A stretch of 64,000 nt of DNA from JACCTU01 sp963848525 (GCA_963848525.1 CAWKDZ010000003.1:372001-436000); one strand, 5' to 3'; counted from the first letter of the stretch, positions 37,935-53,563 are shown. The notes: a model not told the origin generated them from the letters alone. Translations and numbers: made by a program.

Positions 37935-38898
37935 GACGCGCTTCGCGCCCAGCCCGACCGGCTCGCTCCACGTCGGCAACGCCCTCAGCGCAGTGGCCAG
38001 CCGTCGTCTCGGCGACTGGCTGCTCCTTCGCGTCGACGACACTGACGCTGCGCGGAACGTGTCCGGCGGCGAGGACGCGATCCTCCGCGACCTCGAGTGG
38101 CTCGGGGTCGCCTGGGACGAGGGGCCGGTGCGGCAGAGCGAGCGCGCCGAGCGCCACCGCGAGGCGGGTCGCGAGCTCGGCGACCGGTTCGACGGGATCA
38201 CGCTGGTGCGCGAGGACGGCCGGCCGACGTACCACCTCGCCAGCGTCGTCGACGACGCCGACTTCGGAATCACGCGGGTCGTCCGCGGCAACGACCACCG
38301 GCCGAACGAGGCCCTGCACACGCGGCTGGCGCGTGCGCTCGGGTTCGACCCGCCCGAGTACGTGCACCACGGGCTGATCCTCGGGCCGAACGGGAAGAAG
38401 CTTTCCAAGCGCGCAGAAGGGGCGACGGTCGCTTCGCTGCGCGAGACCGGCATCCCCGCCGAGGCCGTGCGCGCGTACCTCGAAGAGCTCGGTGTGCCCG
38501 CGCACGACGTCCACTACGACCTGCCGCGGATCCGCCGGCTCGCGATCGACGCGATCGGCGCGCTCTCCGACGAGGAGCTCGCACGGCGGGTCGACGCGCC
38601 TGTCTCGGTCGCGCCGGCGTTGCGCGGGGCGCGCGATCTGAACGAAGCCCGTGAGTACGCTGAGCTGATCCTCGAGCCGCCGACACCTGTGCGCGTTGCC
38701 CCCGAGACGCTGCTCCGCTTCAAGGAGCTCGCCGGTCTGGACCCGAAGGGGATCGTCCGCGAGCTGAAGGCGGTCGGCGGCGATCTGCGCGCGCTGCGGC
38801 TCGTCCTGACCGGCCGTGAACGGGGGCCGGAGCTGTGGGCGGTGATCGCGGCACTGCCGCGCGACGAGGCCCTGCGGAGGGTCGATGCGGCTCTATGA
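37921..38898 (+). CDS. gltX: Compact glutamyl-tRNA synthetase
   Basis: GluRS loads glutamate on tRNA-Glu. The class I catalytic core is present: FAPSPTGSLHVGNALSAV (HIGH motif as HVGN), LLRVDDTDAARN, DDADFGITRVVRGNDHRPNEALH and GKKLSKR (KMSKS motif). The C-terminal part (LLRFKELAGLDPKGIVRELK, LRALRLVLTGRERGPELWAVI) resembles the anticodon-binding region. At 325 residues it is about 140 shorter than usual GltX, so part of the connective insert and anticodon domains are missing. GluQ-RS, which lacks an anticodon domain, is the alternative, but position before cysS and the C-terminal block favour GltX. GTG at 37921 gives the family start. Confidence 0.85.
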   Translation: MAGSRTRFAPSPTGSLHVGNALSAVASRRLGDWLLLRVDDTDAARNVSGGEDAILRDLEWLGVAWDEGPVRQSERAERHREAGRELGDRFDGITLVREDGRPTYHLASVVDDADFGITRVVRGNDHRPNEALHTRLARALGFDPPEYVHHGLILGPNGKKLSKRAEGATVASLRETGIPAEAVRAYLEELGVPAHDVHYDLPRIRRLAIDAIGALSDEELARRVDAPVSVAPALRGARDLNEAREYAELILEPPTPVRVAPETLLRFKELAGLDPKGIVRELKAVGGDLRALRLVLTGRERGPELWAVIAALPRDEALRRVDAAL

Positions 38899-40159
38899 CA
38901 CGTACACGCGGCAGCTGCAGGAGCTGCCGCAGCCGCCCGGGCCGATCGGCGTCTACTACTGCGGGCCCACCGTGTACCAGCGAATCCACGTCGGCAACGC
39001 CTACGCGGTCTCGGTCTTCCCCCTCTGGCTGCGGCGGTGGCTCGCCGACCGCGGGTACGACGTGACGCTCGTCGTCAACGTCACGGACGTCAACGACAAG
39101 ATCTACGAGGCGGCGCCCGGGGCGAGCGCTGAGCTCGCGGCCGCCGCGACGCGGTGGTACTTCGAGGACACCGACGACCTCGGACTCGGGCGGCCCGACC
39201 ACGAGCCGAAGGCCACCGAGACGATTCCCGAGATCGTCGCGCTGATCGAGGAGCTGGTCGGCCTCGACCTGGCGTACGAAGTCGAGGGCGACGTCTACTT
39301 CCGGGTCGCCCGCTTCACCGACTACGGGCGGCTGTCTGGTCAGCGGCCGGACAAGGTCGAGGAGCAGGAGCCGAACCCGCGCAAGGAGGATCCGCGCGAC
39401 TTTGCGCTCTGGAAGGCGAACAAGCCGGGCGAAGACACGGCGTGGGATTCGCCCTGGGGCCGAGGCCGGCCGGGTTGGCACATCGAGTGCTCGGCGATGG
39501 CGGAGAAGTTCCTCGGGCCGAGCTTCGAGATCCACGGAGGCGGCCTCGACCTCGTCTTCCCGCACCACGAGGACGAGATCGCGCAGTCGCGCGGCGCGGG
39601 GCGCGAGTTCGCCCGCATCTGGATCCACAACGGCATGCTCCGCTTCGGCGGCGAGGAGATGCACAAGTCGATCGGCAACGTCGTCTCGCTCCGCGACGCG
39701 CTCGATCGCTGGGGACGCGAGACGCTGCTCGTCTTCTTCCTCACCGGCCACTGGCGCAAGCCGCTCGACTTCACCGAGCAGACGCTGGCAGCTGCGGAGG
39801 CGCGCGCCGACAGCTTCCGCGAGGTCTTCCGCAATCCGTCCGAGGCCGCGGCGCCCGACGCCTGGGAGCGCTTCGCGGCCGCGCTGGACGACGACTTCAA
39901 CACCGCCGAAGCCCTCGCGGTGATGCACGAGTGGCGCGACCATGACCTGCTGCTGCGCGCGCTCGACGTGTTCGGCCTGGCGTCGCTGGCGTTGCTCGCG
40001 GAGGCGCCGCCCGAGGTCGTCTCGCTCGCCGAGCGGCGGGCGAGTGCGCGCGACGAGCGGCGGTTCGAAGAGGCCGACCGGCTCCGCGGCGAGATCGAGT
40101 CTGCCGGGTGGGTCGTCCGCGACGTCGCCGACGGGTTCCAGCTCGTGCCTCGCTCGTGA
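38885..40159 (+). CDS. cysS: Cysteinyl-tRNA synthetase
   Basis: A 424-residue class I synthetase that charges tRNA-Cys. It has YYCGPTVYQRIHVGNAYAV (zinc-binding Cys and HIGH motif), WHIECSAMA and FPHHEDEIAQS (other zinc ligands) and the KMSKS-like MHKSIGNVVSL. The helical DALR-type C-terminus includes ALDDDFNTAEALAVMHE. It is somewhat shorter than the usual ~460 residues. The related mycothiol ligase MshC is the main alternative, but the gltX-cysS-rlmB-NYN-sigH order is the classical cysS context. ATG overlaps gltX by 14 bases. Confidence 0.93.
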   Translation: MRLYDTYTRQLQELPQPPGPIGVYYCGPTVYQRIHVGNAYAVSVFPLWLRRWLADRGYDVTLVVNVTDVNDKIYEAAPGASAELAAAATRWYFEDTDDLGLGRPDHEPKATETIPEIVALIEELVGLDLAYEVEGDVYFRVARFTDYGRLSGQRPDKVEEQEPNPRKEDPRDFALWKANKPGEDTAWDSPWGRGRPGWHIECSAMAEKFLGPSFEIHGGGLDLVFPHHEDEIAQSRGAGREFARIWIHNGMLRFGGEEMHKSIGNVVSLRDALDRWGRETLLVFFLTGHWRKPLDFTEQTLAAAEARADSFREVFRNPSEAAAPDAWERFAAALDDDFNTAEALAVMHEWRDHDLLLRALDVFGLASLALLAEAPPEVVSLAERRASARDERRFEEADRLRGEIESAGWVVRDVADGFQLVPRS

Positions 40160-40860
40160 CCCGCGAGCAGGTCTACGGTCGGCGCGCCGTTCGCGAGGCG
40201 CTGCGGGGGAGGCGCTCCGTGCTGGAGGTCTGGGCGACCGAGCGCGCCGTCGCGGCCGAGCCCTGGCTGCGCGAGAACGGTCGGCGCGTGTCGGTGAAGC
40301 CGGAGCGGGAGCTGACCGAGGCCGCAGCGACGCGCGACCACCAGGGCGTTGTCGCTTGGTGCGAGCCGTACAGGTACGCCGACGCCTACGAGCTCGCCAC
40401 GGCCGAGCGTCCGCTCCTCGTCTGCCTCGACCAGGTCTCCGACCCGCACAACCTCGGCGCCGTCTGCCGCACAGCCGAGGGAGCGGGCGCGACCGGGGTG
40501 GTGGTTCCCGCGCACGGCTCCGCGCGGGTGACGCCGGCGGTCGCGCGCGCTTCGGCCGGCGCGGTCGAGCACGTGCCCGTGGCCGTGGTCACGAACCTCG
40601 CGCGCTACCTCGCCGACGTCAAGAGCGGGACGCTCTGGGTCGTCGGCGCCGCGGGCGACGCACCGCGCACGATGTGGGAGGCAGACCTCTCGGGTGGGGT
40701 CGCACTCGTCTTCGGCGCGGAGGGGAAGGGACTGCGGCCCCTCGTCCGGCGCACCTGCGACGAGTTGATCTCGATTCCCCTCTCCGGGACGGTCGAGTCG
40801 CTGAACGTCAGCGTCGCGGCCGCTGTGCTCCTCTACGAGGTCAGGCGCCAGCGTGCCTGA
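40156..40860 (+). CDS. rlmB: 23S rRNA 2'-O-methyltransferase, RlmB/TrmH family
   Basis: A SPOUT methyltransferase of 234 residues. An N-terminal substrate-binding domain (VYGRRAVREALRGRR, ATRDHQGVVAWCEPY) precedes the knotted catalytic domain: LVCLDQVSDPHNLGAVCRTAEGAGATGVVVP, LVFGAEGKGLRPLVRRTCDELISIPLSG and VESLNVSVAAAVLLYE. These match TrmH motifs 1-3 and the Gm2251 enzyme RlmB. GTG overlaps the cysS stop by 4 bases. It lies in the same order as Bacillus cysS-mrnC-rlmB-yacP-sigH; a Mini-III gene is absent. Confidence 0.93.
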   Translation: MTREQVYGRRAVREALRGRRSVLEVWATERAVAAEPWLRENGRRVSVKPERELTEAAATRDHQGVVAWCEPYRYADAYELATAERPLLVCLDQVSDPHNLGAVCRTAEGAGATGVVVPAHGSARVTPAVARASAGAVEHVPVAVVTNLARYLADVKSGTLWVVGAAGDAPRTMWEADLSGGVALVFGAEGKGLRPLVRRTCDELISIPLSGTVESLNVSVAAAVLLYEVRRQRA

Positions 40861-40884
40861 CGTCCCTGGCCGGCTACGGCTCCC

Positions 40885-40901
40885 GCCGGGCGAAGCCCGG
40901 C
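40885..40901 (+). terminator. Perfect short hairpin after rlmB
   Basis: GCCGGGC pairs with GCCCGGC across GAA. It sits in the 71-base gap between rlmB and the NYN gene. It has no T-tract and may be a weak terminator or an RNA-processing stem. Confidence 0.4.
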
Positions 40902-40931
40902 TCCACCAGCGCCGCGCCAGGAACGCCAGGC

Positions 40932-41363
40932 ATGGCTGACCCGACGCTCTATCTCTTCGACGGGTGGAACCTGCTCCACGCCGGCGGCTTCCGCGACCCG
41001 CGCGAGCTGATCGACCGGCTCGCGAGCTTCGTCGGCACGAGCGGCGCGCGGGGGATCCTCGTCTTCGACGGCACGGGGCCCGACGAGCGGATCGGGCCGC
41101 TCGAGATCCGCTTCGCCGAGCACGCCGACACGCTGCTCGAGCGGCTCGCGGCGGAACACCGCCGGCGGGAGGAGGTCTGCATCGTCTCCTCGGACAGCGT
41201 CATCCGCGGCGTGTCCGGGCAAGAGGTGCGGACGGTCTCGTCGCAGCGCTTCCTCGCCGACGCGGGCGACGCGAAGCGGGGGCACGACCGCCCGCTCCGC
41301 CTGGGCGACCGGCTCGACGAGCAGACCCGCGAGAAGCTCGAGCGGCTCCGCCGCGGTGAATAG
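40932..41363 (+). CDS. NYN-domain ribonuclease-like protein (YacP/Rae1 type)
   Basis: The 143-residue protein fits the PIN-like NYN fold: TLYLFDGWNLLHAGGF carries the first catalytic Asp, GILVFDGTGP the second acidic segment, and VCIVSSDSVIRG the third Asp. Its place between rlmB and sigH equals that of Bacillus yacP, which encodes the ribosome-associated mRNA endonuclease Rae1. ATG at 40932 is the only start giving this N-terminus. A roughly 20-30-residue shorter C-terminus than Rae1 is noted. Confidence 0.85.
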   Translation: MADPTLYLFDGWNLLHAGGFRDPRELIDRLASFVGTSGARGILVFDGTGPDERIGPLEIRFAEHADTLLERLAAEHRRREEVCIVSSDSVIRGVSGQEVRTVSSQRFLADAGDAKRGHDRPLRLGDRLDEQTREKLERLRRGE

Positions 41364-41449
41364 TTCGTCACGGTTCCTCATCCGTCTCTGAGACCTTTCC
41401 GCACGTAGCGAACGTCTGTTCGTATCACGATGGGTCCTTTGCAATTCGC

Positions 41450-41478
41450 TTGTAACTTGGTCCAGCCGCTGCTATGTT
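41450..41478 (+). promoter_or_regulatory. Promoter of the SigH-type sigma gene
   Basis: TTGTAA (41450-41455) and TATGTT (41473-41478) are exactly 17 bases apart. Further down the leader is GGGTGA-GAGT-TCACCC (41493-41508), a perfect hairpin 9 bases before the ATG that could limit ribosome access. Confidence 0.65.
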
Positions 41479-41517
41479 CAGCCTCGAGTTCAGGGTGAGA
41501 GTTCACCCGCGCGCGCC

Positions 41518-42183
41518 ATGGCAGCCCGCCCAGCCCACACCACGCAGACGCAGACGCGGGCGCAGCGCGAGCTCGAGGACCTCCAGCTCGTCATGCGCGC
41601 GCGGAACGGCGACTCGGGCGCGCTCGACGCGCTGATCCGTCGCTATTCGGGCTTCGTGCGGCTGAAGGCGAGCTCGTACTTCCTCGCCGGCGGCGACGGC
41701 GAGGACCTGATCCAGGAAGGCCTGATCGGCCTGTACAAGGCCGTTCGGGACTTCCGAGCCGACAAGGAGACCTCGTTCCGCTCCTTCGCCGAGCTCTGCG
41801 TCACGCGCCAGATCATCACCGCGATCAAGACCGCGACCCGCTACAAGCACGCGCCGCTCAACGGCTACGTCTCGTTCAGCCAGACCCCGGCGGGACAGGA
41901 CTCGGAGAGCGACTGCACGCTCGGCGACGCCCTGCCCGGCCCGTCGGTGGACGAGCCGCCGATCGTCGTGATCTCGACGGAGGAGCTCCAGAGCCTCGTC
42001 TTCACGCTCGGCACCGGCCTCTCGCACCTCGAGGCGGAAGCGCTCCGGCTCTACCTCGAGGGCAGCTCGTACGAGGAGATGGCGGACGAGCTCGGCTGCG
42101 ACACGAAGACGATCGACAACGCGCTCCAGCGGGTCAAGCGGAAGGTGCTCCAGCACCAGCGCGGCCGCCAGGTCCTGCAGTAG
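41518..42183 (+). CDS. sigH: SigH (Spo0H)-type RNA polymerase sigma factor
   Basis: A 221-residue sigma-70 family protein. Region 2 (RARNGDSGALDALIRRYSGFVRLKA, DLIQEGLIGLYKAVRDF, SFRSFAELCVTRQIITAIKTATRYKH) resembles the SigH/Spo0H group rather than ECF sigmas. Region 4 is LSHLEAEALRLYLEGSSYEEMADELGCDTKTIDNALQRVKRKV, a helix-turn-helix for the -35 box. The gene closes the clpC-sigH block, as in Bacillus, though this organism need not sporulate. It has its own promoter and a hairpin in the leader in place of a clear ribosome-binding site. Confidence 0.9.
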   Translation: MAARPAHTTQTQTRAQRELEDLQLVMRARNGDSGALDALIRRYSGFVRLKASSYFLAGGDGEDLIQEGLIGLYKAVRDFRADKETSFRSFAELCVTRQIITAIKTATRYKHAPLNGYVSFSQTPAGQDSESDCTLGDALPGPSVDEPPIVVISTEELQSLVFTLGTGLSHLEAEALRLYLEGSSYEEMADELGCDTKTIDNALQRVKRKVLQHQRGRQVLQ

Positions 42184-42205
42184 GCGCGGCTACCATCCTC
42201 CGAGC

Positions 42206-42278
42206 GCCGGAGTAGCTCAGTTGGTAGAGCAACGCTCTTGTAAAGCGTAGGTCGCCGGTTCGAATCCGGCCTCCGGCT
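42206..42278 (+). tRNA. tRNA-Thr (anticodon TGT)
   Basis: The cloverleaf is complete: acceptor GCCGGAG/CTCCGGC, D-arm with AGCTCAGTTGGTAGAGC, anticodon stem ACGCT/AGCGT with loop CTTGTAA (anticodon TGT at 42239-42241), and T-arm GCCGG-TTCGAAT-CCGGC. The discriminator is T and CCA is not encoded. It sits 22 bases after sigH and one base before the stop of the convergent kinase gene. In many bacteria tRNA genes and secE-nusG follow sigH; here the order breaks off. Confidence 0.97.
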
Positions 42279-42279
42279 C

Positions 42280-44683
42280 CTAGGACGTGACCGCCTCGCG
42301 CCGCCGCCGCGCGCTCGACGCCGCCGCCGGTAGCTCGACAAAGAACGTCGAGCCCGCGCCCTCGACCGACTCGACCCAGATCCGCCCGTCGAGGCGGCGG
42401 ACGAGCTCCCTCGAGATGTAGAGGCCGAGCCCGGTGCCGCCGATCCCGCGGGCCATGTGGGGGTCGAGGCGGTAGAACTTCTCGAAGATCCGCCGCTGCT
42501 CGGCCACGGGGATCCCGAGCCCGGTGTCGGAGACCGTGAACCGCACCGAGCCGCCGCTCCGCTCGATCCGCACGCGCACGTTGCCGCCGTCGGGCGAGTA
42601 CTTGACTGCGTTGTCGAGGAGGTTGCCGAGCACCTGCGTGAGCTGGTTGCGGTCGGCCCGCACCGAGGGGACGTCCGCCTCGACGTCCAGCCCGAGCTCG
42701 ACGTTCTCCGGCACGTGCGTCGCGGCGGCGTGGAGCACGCCGGCCGCGAGCTCGCGCGGGTCGCACTCCTCGATCGTCAGGTGCAGCTTCCCGGAGTCGA
42801 GGAAGCTCGCGAGCAGGAGGTCCTCGATGATCTGCGCCAGGCGGTCCGACTCGGTCGCGATCACGTGGAGCAGGTGGTCGCGCGTTTCATCGTCGAGCTC
42901 GAGGCCGGGGCGCCGGATCGTGAGCGCGGCGCCGTAGATGGCGGCGAGCGGTGTCCGCAGCTCGTGCGAGACGGTGGCGACGAAGTCGCTGCGCATCTGC
43001 TCGAGCGCGCGCTCCTCCGTCAGGTCGCGGAACGCGTAGACGGTGCCCTCGTCGAAGCCGACGCCGGAGCCGGAGACCCAGACCTCGCGCCCGCTGATCT
43101 CGACCGGCACGGTCTCGGCGCGAACGGGCTCGCCGGGGCCGGCGGCGACCGGGATCCGGTGAGCGATCTCGTCCCACGCGGGGAGCAGCTGCGCGATCGG
43201 CCGCCCGACCGCGTCCTTGGCCTCGATCCCCGTGATCGTCGTCGCGGCCCTGATTCCAGAGCCGCACGACGTCGTCGTTGTCGACGAGCACGACCGCGTC
43301 GGCGACCGCAGCCAGCACGCGCGCCGCCCGCGCCTGCTCCTCGGCCTGGGCGTAGAGGCGGGCGTTCTCGACCGCCGCGGCCGCCCGTCGGCCGAGCTCC
43401 TCGGCGTACGCGAGGTCGCTCTCGTCGTAGAGGCGCTCCGACTCGGCGGTGGCGAACGTGATCGCGCCGAGGATCCGGTCGCGTACGACCAGGGGCACCG
43501 ACATGAGCGAGCGCAGCCCGAGCTCCTTGACCAGCCCGAAGTGAAGGTCGTCGACGGTCGCGGCCCGAATCGTCTCCTCGGAGAGCTCGTGCGCGAGCTG
43601 CGGCTTCGCGGTCCGCACGACCTCGAGGGCCGCAGTGTGCGCGGTCGGCGGATACCGTCGCTGGAGCTCCTCGGCGTACACGAGCTTCTGCGGGTCGACG
43701 TGGGTGACCGCAACCTGCTCGAGCGTGTCGTCCTCGAGCAAGTGCACGGTGCACCAGTCGGCGACGGCGGGCACGGCCGCCCGGGCGACCTCGCGCAGCG
43801 CCTCGACGTAGTCGAGCGTGGAGGCGAGCCTGTCGCCGGCCCCGAGCAGGAACAGCTGCGCCTGCTGCGTGCGCTTGTGGTCGTGGATGTCAGTCGCCGT
43901 CCCGACCCAGAAGTCGATCTCGCCCTCCGCGCCCCGGATCGGGACCGCTCGCCCGAGGTGCCAGCGATACGAAGCGTCCGCGGCGCGGAGCCGGAACTCC
44001 GCCTCGAAGACTTCACCCGACGCGAGCGTCTGCTCGCGCCTGGCGATCACGCCCGGCAGGTCGTCGGGGTGGACTGCGCGCGTCCACCCGAGCTCGCTCA
44101 GGTCGGAGGTCGCCTCGCCGGTGTAGTCGAACCAGCGGCGGTTGTAGTAAACGACGCGACCGTGCTGGTCCGACGTCCAGACGATCTGGGGCATCGCGTC
44201 GGCGAGCTGGCGGTACCGCTCCTCGCGGACGCGCCGCTCCTGCGCGAGCTCGCGCTCCCGGAGCAGCTCCGCCTGGCGCTCGAGCTCCTTCGTCTTGCGG
44301 TGGAGGTCGACGAAGACGGCCACCTTCGACCGCAGCAGCTCGGGCTCGAACGGCTTGAAGAGGTAGTCGACCGCGCCGGCGGAGTAGCCGCGGAAGACGT
44401 GGCCCTCCTCCTTCGAGAGCGCGGTCAGGAAGATGATCGGGACATGGCTCGTCCGCTCGCGCTGCTTGATCAGGGTCGCCGTCTCGAAGCCGTCGAGCCC
44501 CGGCATCTGCACATCGAGCAGGATGCAGGCGAACTCGTCGTGCAGCAGCGCGCGGAGGGCTTCCTCCCCGGAGCGCGCGTTGACGAGGTTCTGGTCGAGC
44601 GGCTCGAGGATCGCGCGCAGAGCGACGAGGTTCTCCTCGACGTCGTCGACGAGGAGCAGGTTGACGCGTTCCGGGGCGCTCAC
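42280..44683 (-). CDS. Hybrid histidine kinase REC-PAS-GAF-PAS-HK, split by a 1-base frameshift
   Basis: The first frame (from ATG 44683) encodes a receiver domain (LLLVDDVEENLVALRAIL, LLDVQMPGLDGFETA with phospho-Asp, LFKPFEPEL), a coiled coil, a PAS domain (YRQLADAMPQIVWTSDQHGRVVYYN), a GAF domain (~300-440) and the start of a second PAS domain, up to VVRLWN. At about 43252 one extra base shifts the frame. RAATTITGIEAKDAVGRPIAQLL then continues the PAS, followed by HisKA SHELRTPLAAIYGAALTI and HATPase motifs GNLLDNAVKYSPDGG, DTGLGIPVAEQ and GGTGLGLYIS to 42280. The repaired protein would have 800 residues. It has no membrane segment. The ATG overlaps the cheB-like stop (ATGA), so it ends the operon that starts at 52512. 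Confidence 0.85.
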
Positions 44684-45264
44684 GCCTGCACCCGGTCGCC
44701 GGCCGGCTGCACGACCAGCCCGTAGAGGAAGGGACCGATCTCCTCGAGCGGGAGCACCGCGTCGGCCGGGGTCGCCGTGAGCGCGGCGCCGGGCATCTCC
44801 GCGCGCTCGGCAGTCCGCGGGTCCTGGACGATCGCGACTCCCCCGAGCTGTTTGATCCGGGCCAGGCCGGCGGCGCCGTCGTCGTTGGCGCCGGTCAGCA
44901 CGACGCCGATCACGCGCTCGCGGTAGGCGTCGGCGGCCGACTCGAAGAGGACGTCGATCGAGGGGCGGGCGAAGCGGACGGGCGCGTCGGCCGAGAGCGA
45001 GAGGTACCCCGGCTGGACCAACGTGTGGTAGCCGGGCGGGGCGAGGTAGACGCGGCCCCTCTCGATCGGCTCCTTGTCGTCGACCTCGGTGACGCGGAGC
45101 CGCGTGCGGGTCCCGAGCAGACCGGCGAGCCCGACGGGGTCGCTCGCACGATGCTGGGCGACGACGACGGCCGCGTCCAGGTCGTCGGGCAGCGCGGCCA
45201 GGATCTCACCGACCGCGCGAAGCCCTCCCCACGAGGCGCCGATCGCGATCAGCTCGTAGGTCAT
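44680..45264 (-). CDS. CheB-type methylesterase domain protein
   Basis: A 194-residue protein consisting only of the CheB catalytic domain; the receiver domain of chemotaxis CheB is absent. The catalytic triad is visible as Ser in IGASWGGLRAV, His in VVAQHRASDP and Asp in LTGANDDGAAG. It would remove methyl groups from glutamyl esters made by the CheR neighbour. Since no chemoreceptor is in the operon, the target is probably the HAMP array of the 2138-residue kinase; this is inference. It overlaps both flanking genes by 4 bases. Confidence 0.92.
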   Translation of the reverse strand: MTYELIAIGASWGGLRAVGEILAALPDDLDAAVVVAQHRASDPVGLAGLLGTRTRLRVTEVDDKEPIERGRVYLAPPGYHTLVQPGYLSLSADAPVRFARPSIDVLFESAADAYRERVIGVVLTGANDDGAAGLARIKQLGGVAIVQDPRTAERAEMPGAALTATPADAVLPLEEIGPFLYGLVVQPAGDRVQA

Positions 45265-46091
45265 GCGGCCTTCCTCCAGATCCGCTCCCGCAGGTCGAGC
45301 TCCACGTACTGGTCGGCCGTGGACGAGAACCTGATCGTCTCCTTGTGGCCGAGCGCGAGCACGCCGAAGCGCACCAGGCTCTCGTGGAAGAGGCTGAAGA
45401 CGCGTTCCTGGAGCGAGCGGTCGAAGTAGATCATCACGTTCCTGCACACGATCACGTGGAACTCGTTGAAGCTGCGGTCGGAGACGAGGTTGTGCTGTGC
45501 GAACACCGCGTTCTCGACGAGGCGGCGGTCGAAGACCACCCCGCCGTAGTCGGCGAGGTAGTACTCGGAGAATGCACGCGTTCCGCCCGACTGCAAGTAG
45601 TTCTGCGTGAACTCCTGCATCTTGTCCAGGTCGAAGACTCCCCGGCGGGCCCGCTCGAGGACGGCCTCGTTGATGTCGGTCGCGTAGATCCGGGCCCGGT
45701 CGAGCAATCCCTCCTCCTCGAGCACGATCGCCAGCGAGTACACCTCCTCGCCGGTCGAACAGCCGGCGATCCAGATCCGCGTGAACGGATAGGTGCGGAG
45801 CAGCGGCGCCACCTTCTCGCGGAAGGCCGCGTAGAACGACGGGTCCCGGAACATCGAGGTGACGTTGATCGAGAGGTCGAGCAGCAGCCGCTCCATGCAC
45901 GCCGAGTCGTGCAGGACCCGGTCCTGGAGCGCCGAGATCGTCGTCAGCCCTTCGGCGTGAGTACGGCGCCAGAGCCTGCGCTTGAGCGACGCGGGCGCGT
46001 ACTCGCGGAAGTCGAACCCGTAGCGACGGTAGATCGCCTCGAGCAGGAGGGCGACCTCGATCTCCTCGACGTCGCGTGTCTCGGTCGCCAT
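45261..46091 (-). CDS. CheR-type protein-glutamate methyltransferase
   Basis: A 276-residue enzyme with the N-terminal helical CheR domain (IEVALLLEAIYRRYGFDFREYAPASLKRRL, NVTSMFRDPSFY) and the C-terminal SAM domain (RIWIAGCSTGEEVYSLAIVLEE, IYATDINEAVLERARRGVF, HVIVCRNVMIYFD). It methylates glutamates of a signalling protein. It starts 4 bases after the giant kinase and overlaps the CheB-like gene, so kinase, CheR, CheB and second kinase make one operon of sensory adaptation type without flagellar genes. Confidence 0.94.
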   Translation of the reverse strand: MATETRDVEEIEVALLLEAIYRRYGFDFREYAPASLKRRLWRRTHAEGLTTISALQDRVLHDSACMERLLLDLSINVTSMFRDPSFYAAFREKVAPLLRTYPFTRIWIAGCSTGEEVYSLAIVLEEEGLLDRARIYATDINEAVLERARRGVFDLDKMQEFTQNYLQSGGTRAFSEYYLADYGGVVFDRRLVENAVFAQHNLVSDRSFNEFHVIVCRNVMIYFDRSLQERVFSLFHESLVRFGVLALGHKETIRFSSTADQYVELDLRERIWRKAA

Positions 46092-46095
46092 CGTG

Positions 46096-52512
<6,417 letters not shown>

Positions 52513-52596
52513 GTTGTTCCTCCTAGTGGGCGAAACTGCGGGTCTCGGGTCACCACGCGTGTTCCAACGCGTCGCGACCCTCCTCGGGCCCGGAAT

Positions 52597-53556
52597 CTAG
52601 CTGCTCAGCGCCCGATTCAGGTCGTCCCAGAGCTCCTCGACCGGTTCGAGGCCGACGCTCAGGCGGACAAGGTTGTCCGGCACGCGGTTTCCTTCCCAGC
52701 GGCTGCGCGTCTCGAGCGTCGAGACGACCCCGCCGAGGCTCGTAGCGTTGACGATCTTCGTCGTCGCCCCCTCGAGCCTGTTCGCCGCCTCGGCGCCGCC
52801 GGCGACGTCGAACGAGAGCAGGCCGCCGAAGCCCGGGTAGCGGACCCGCTCCACCGCCTCGTGGCGCTCGAGCCGCTCGGCGATCGCCGTCGCGTTCTCC
52901 GTGTGCCTGAGCATCCGCACCTCGAGCGTCTTCAGGCCGCGCTGCAGGAGCCAGGCGCTCTCGGCCGGCGCCGTGATCCCGGAGCGGCCGCGGAACTCGC
53001 GCAGGCGTTGCGCACGCGCCTGGTCGTTGCAGACGACCGCGCCGAGCAGCACGTCGTGGTGGCCGGTCAGGAACTTCGTCGCCGAGTGCAGGACGAGGTC
53101 GGCGCCGCGCTCGAGCGCGCGCAGGTAAACCGGGGTGGAGGCCGTCGCGTCCACCAGCACGGGGGAGGGGTGGCGGGCGGCCGCTTCCAGGTCGGGCATC
53201 GTCAGGAACGGGTTCGACGGCGCTTCGAGCCAGATCAGGTCGGCGCCCTCCGGGGGCGGGCCGGTCTGGTCGAACTCGACGTAGCGCAGGCCCCAGCGCC
53301 CGAGCTCGCGGAAGAGCACCGACGTCCCGTAATAGCCGCCCTCGGCGAGCGCGATCGTCGCGCCGGGCTCGAGCAGCGCGAGCACCACCGCCGTCTCGGC
53401 GCCCGTGCCGGAGGCGAAGAGCAGCGCCTCGCCGCCTTCGAGCTCGCCCAGCGCGCGCTCGGCCGCCGCCTGCGTCGGGTTGCCGTAGCGCGAGTAGTAG
53501 AACTCGCCCGGCTCGCCGTCGCGGAAGGGCCAGATCGTCGAGCGGTCGAGCGCCAT
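52597..53556 (-). CDS. Cys/Met metabolism PLP-dependent enzyme (MetB/MetC-like)
   Basis: A 319-residue fold-type I PLP enzyme: YYSRYGNPTQAAAERALGELEGG, FASGTGAETAVVLALL, WLEAPSNPFLTMPDL, and LHSATKFLTGHHDVLLGAVV with the PLP-binding Lys are the Cys_Met_Meta_PP signature. Such enzymes act as cystathionine gamma-synthase, gamma- or beta-lyase, or O-acylhomoserine sulfhydrylase; the reaction cannot be chosen here. It is about 60 residues shorter than usual, the missing part being the N-terminal arm that completes the neighbouring active site. The ATG at 53556 is supported by a -10 box 7 bases upstream. Confidence 0.88.
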   Translation of the reverse strand: MALDRSTIWPFRDGEPGEFYYSRYGNPTQAAAERALGELEGGEALLFASGTGAETAVVLALLEPGATIALAEGGYYGTSVLFRELGRWGLRYVEFDQTGPPPEGADLIWLEAPSNPFLTMPDLEAAARHPSPVLVDATASTPVYLRALERGADLVLHSATKFLTGHHDVLLGAVVCNDQARAQRLREFRGRSGITAPAESAWLLQRGLKTLEVRMLRHTENATAIAERLERHEAVERVRYPGFGGLLSFDVAGGAEAANRLEGATTKIVNATSLGGVVSTLETRSRWEGNRVPDNLVRLSVGLEPVEELWDDLNRALSS

Positions 53557-53563
53557 GGTCTCG

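Noticed and set aside
38885..40159. MshC (mycothiol ligase) in place of CysS
   Set aside because: Gene context gltX-cysS-rlmB-NYN-sigH and the KMSKS-like MHKSIGN segment fit CysS better; a definite test would be an HMM comparison.
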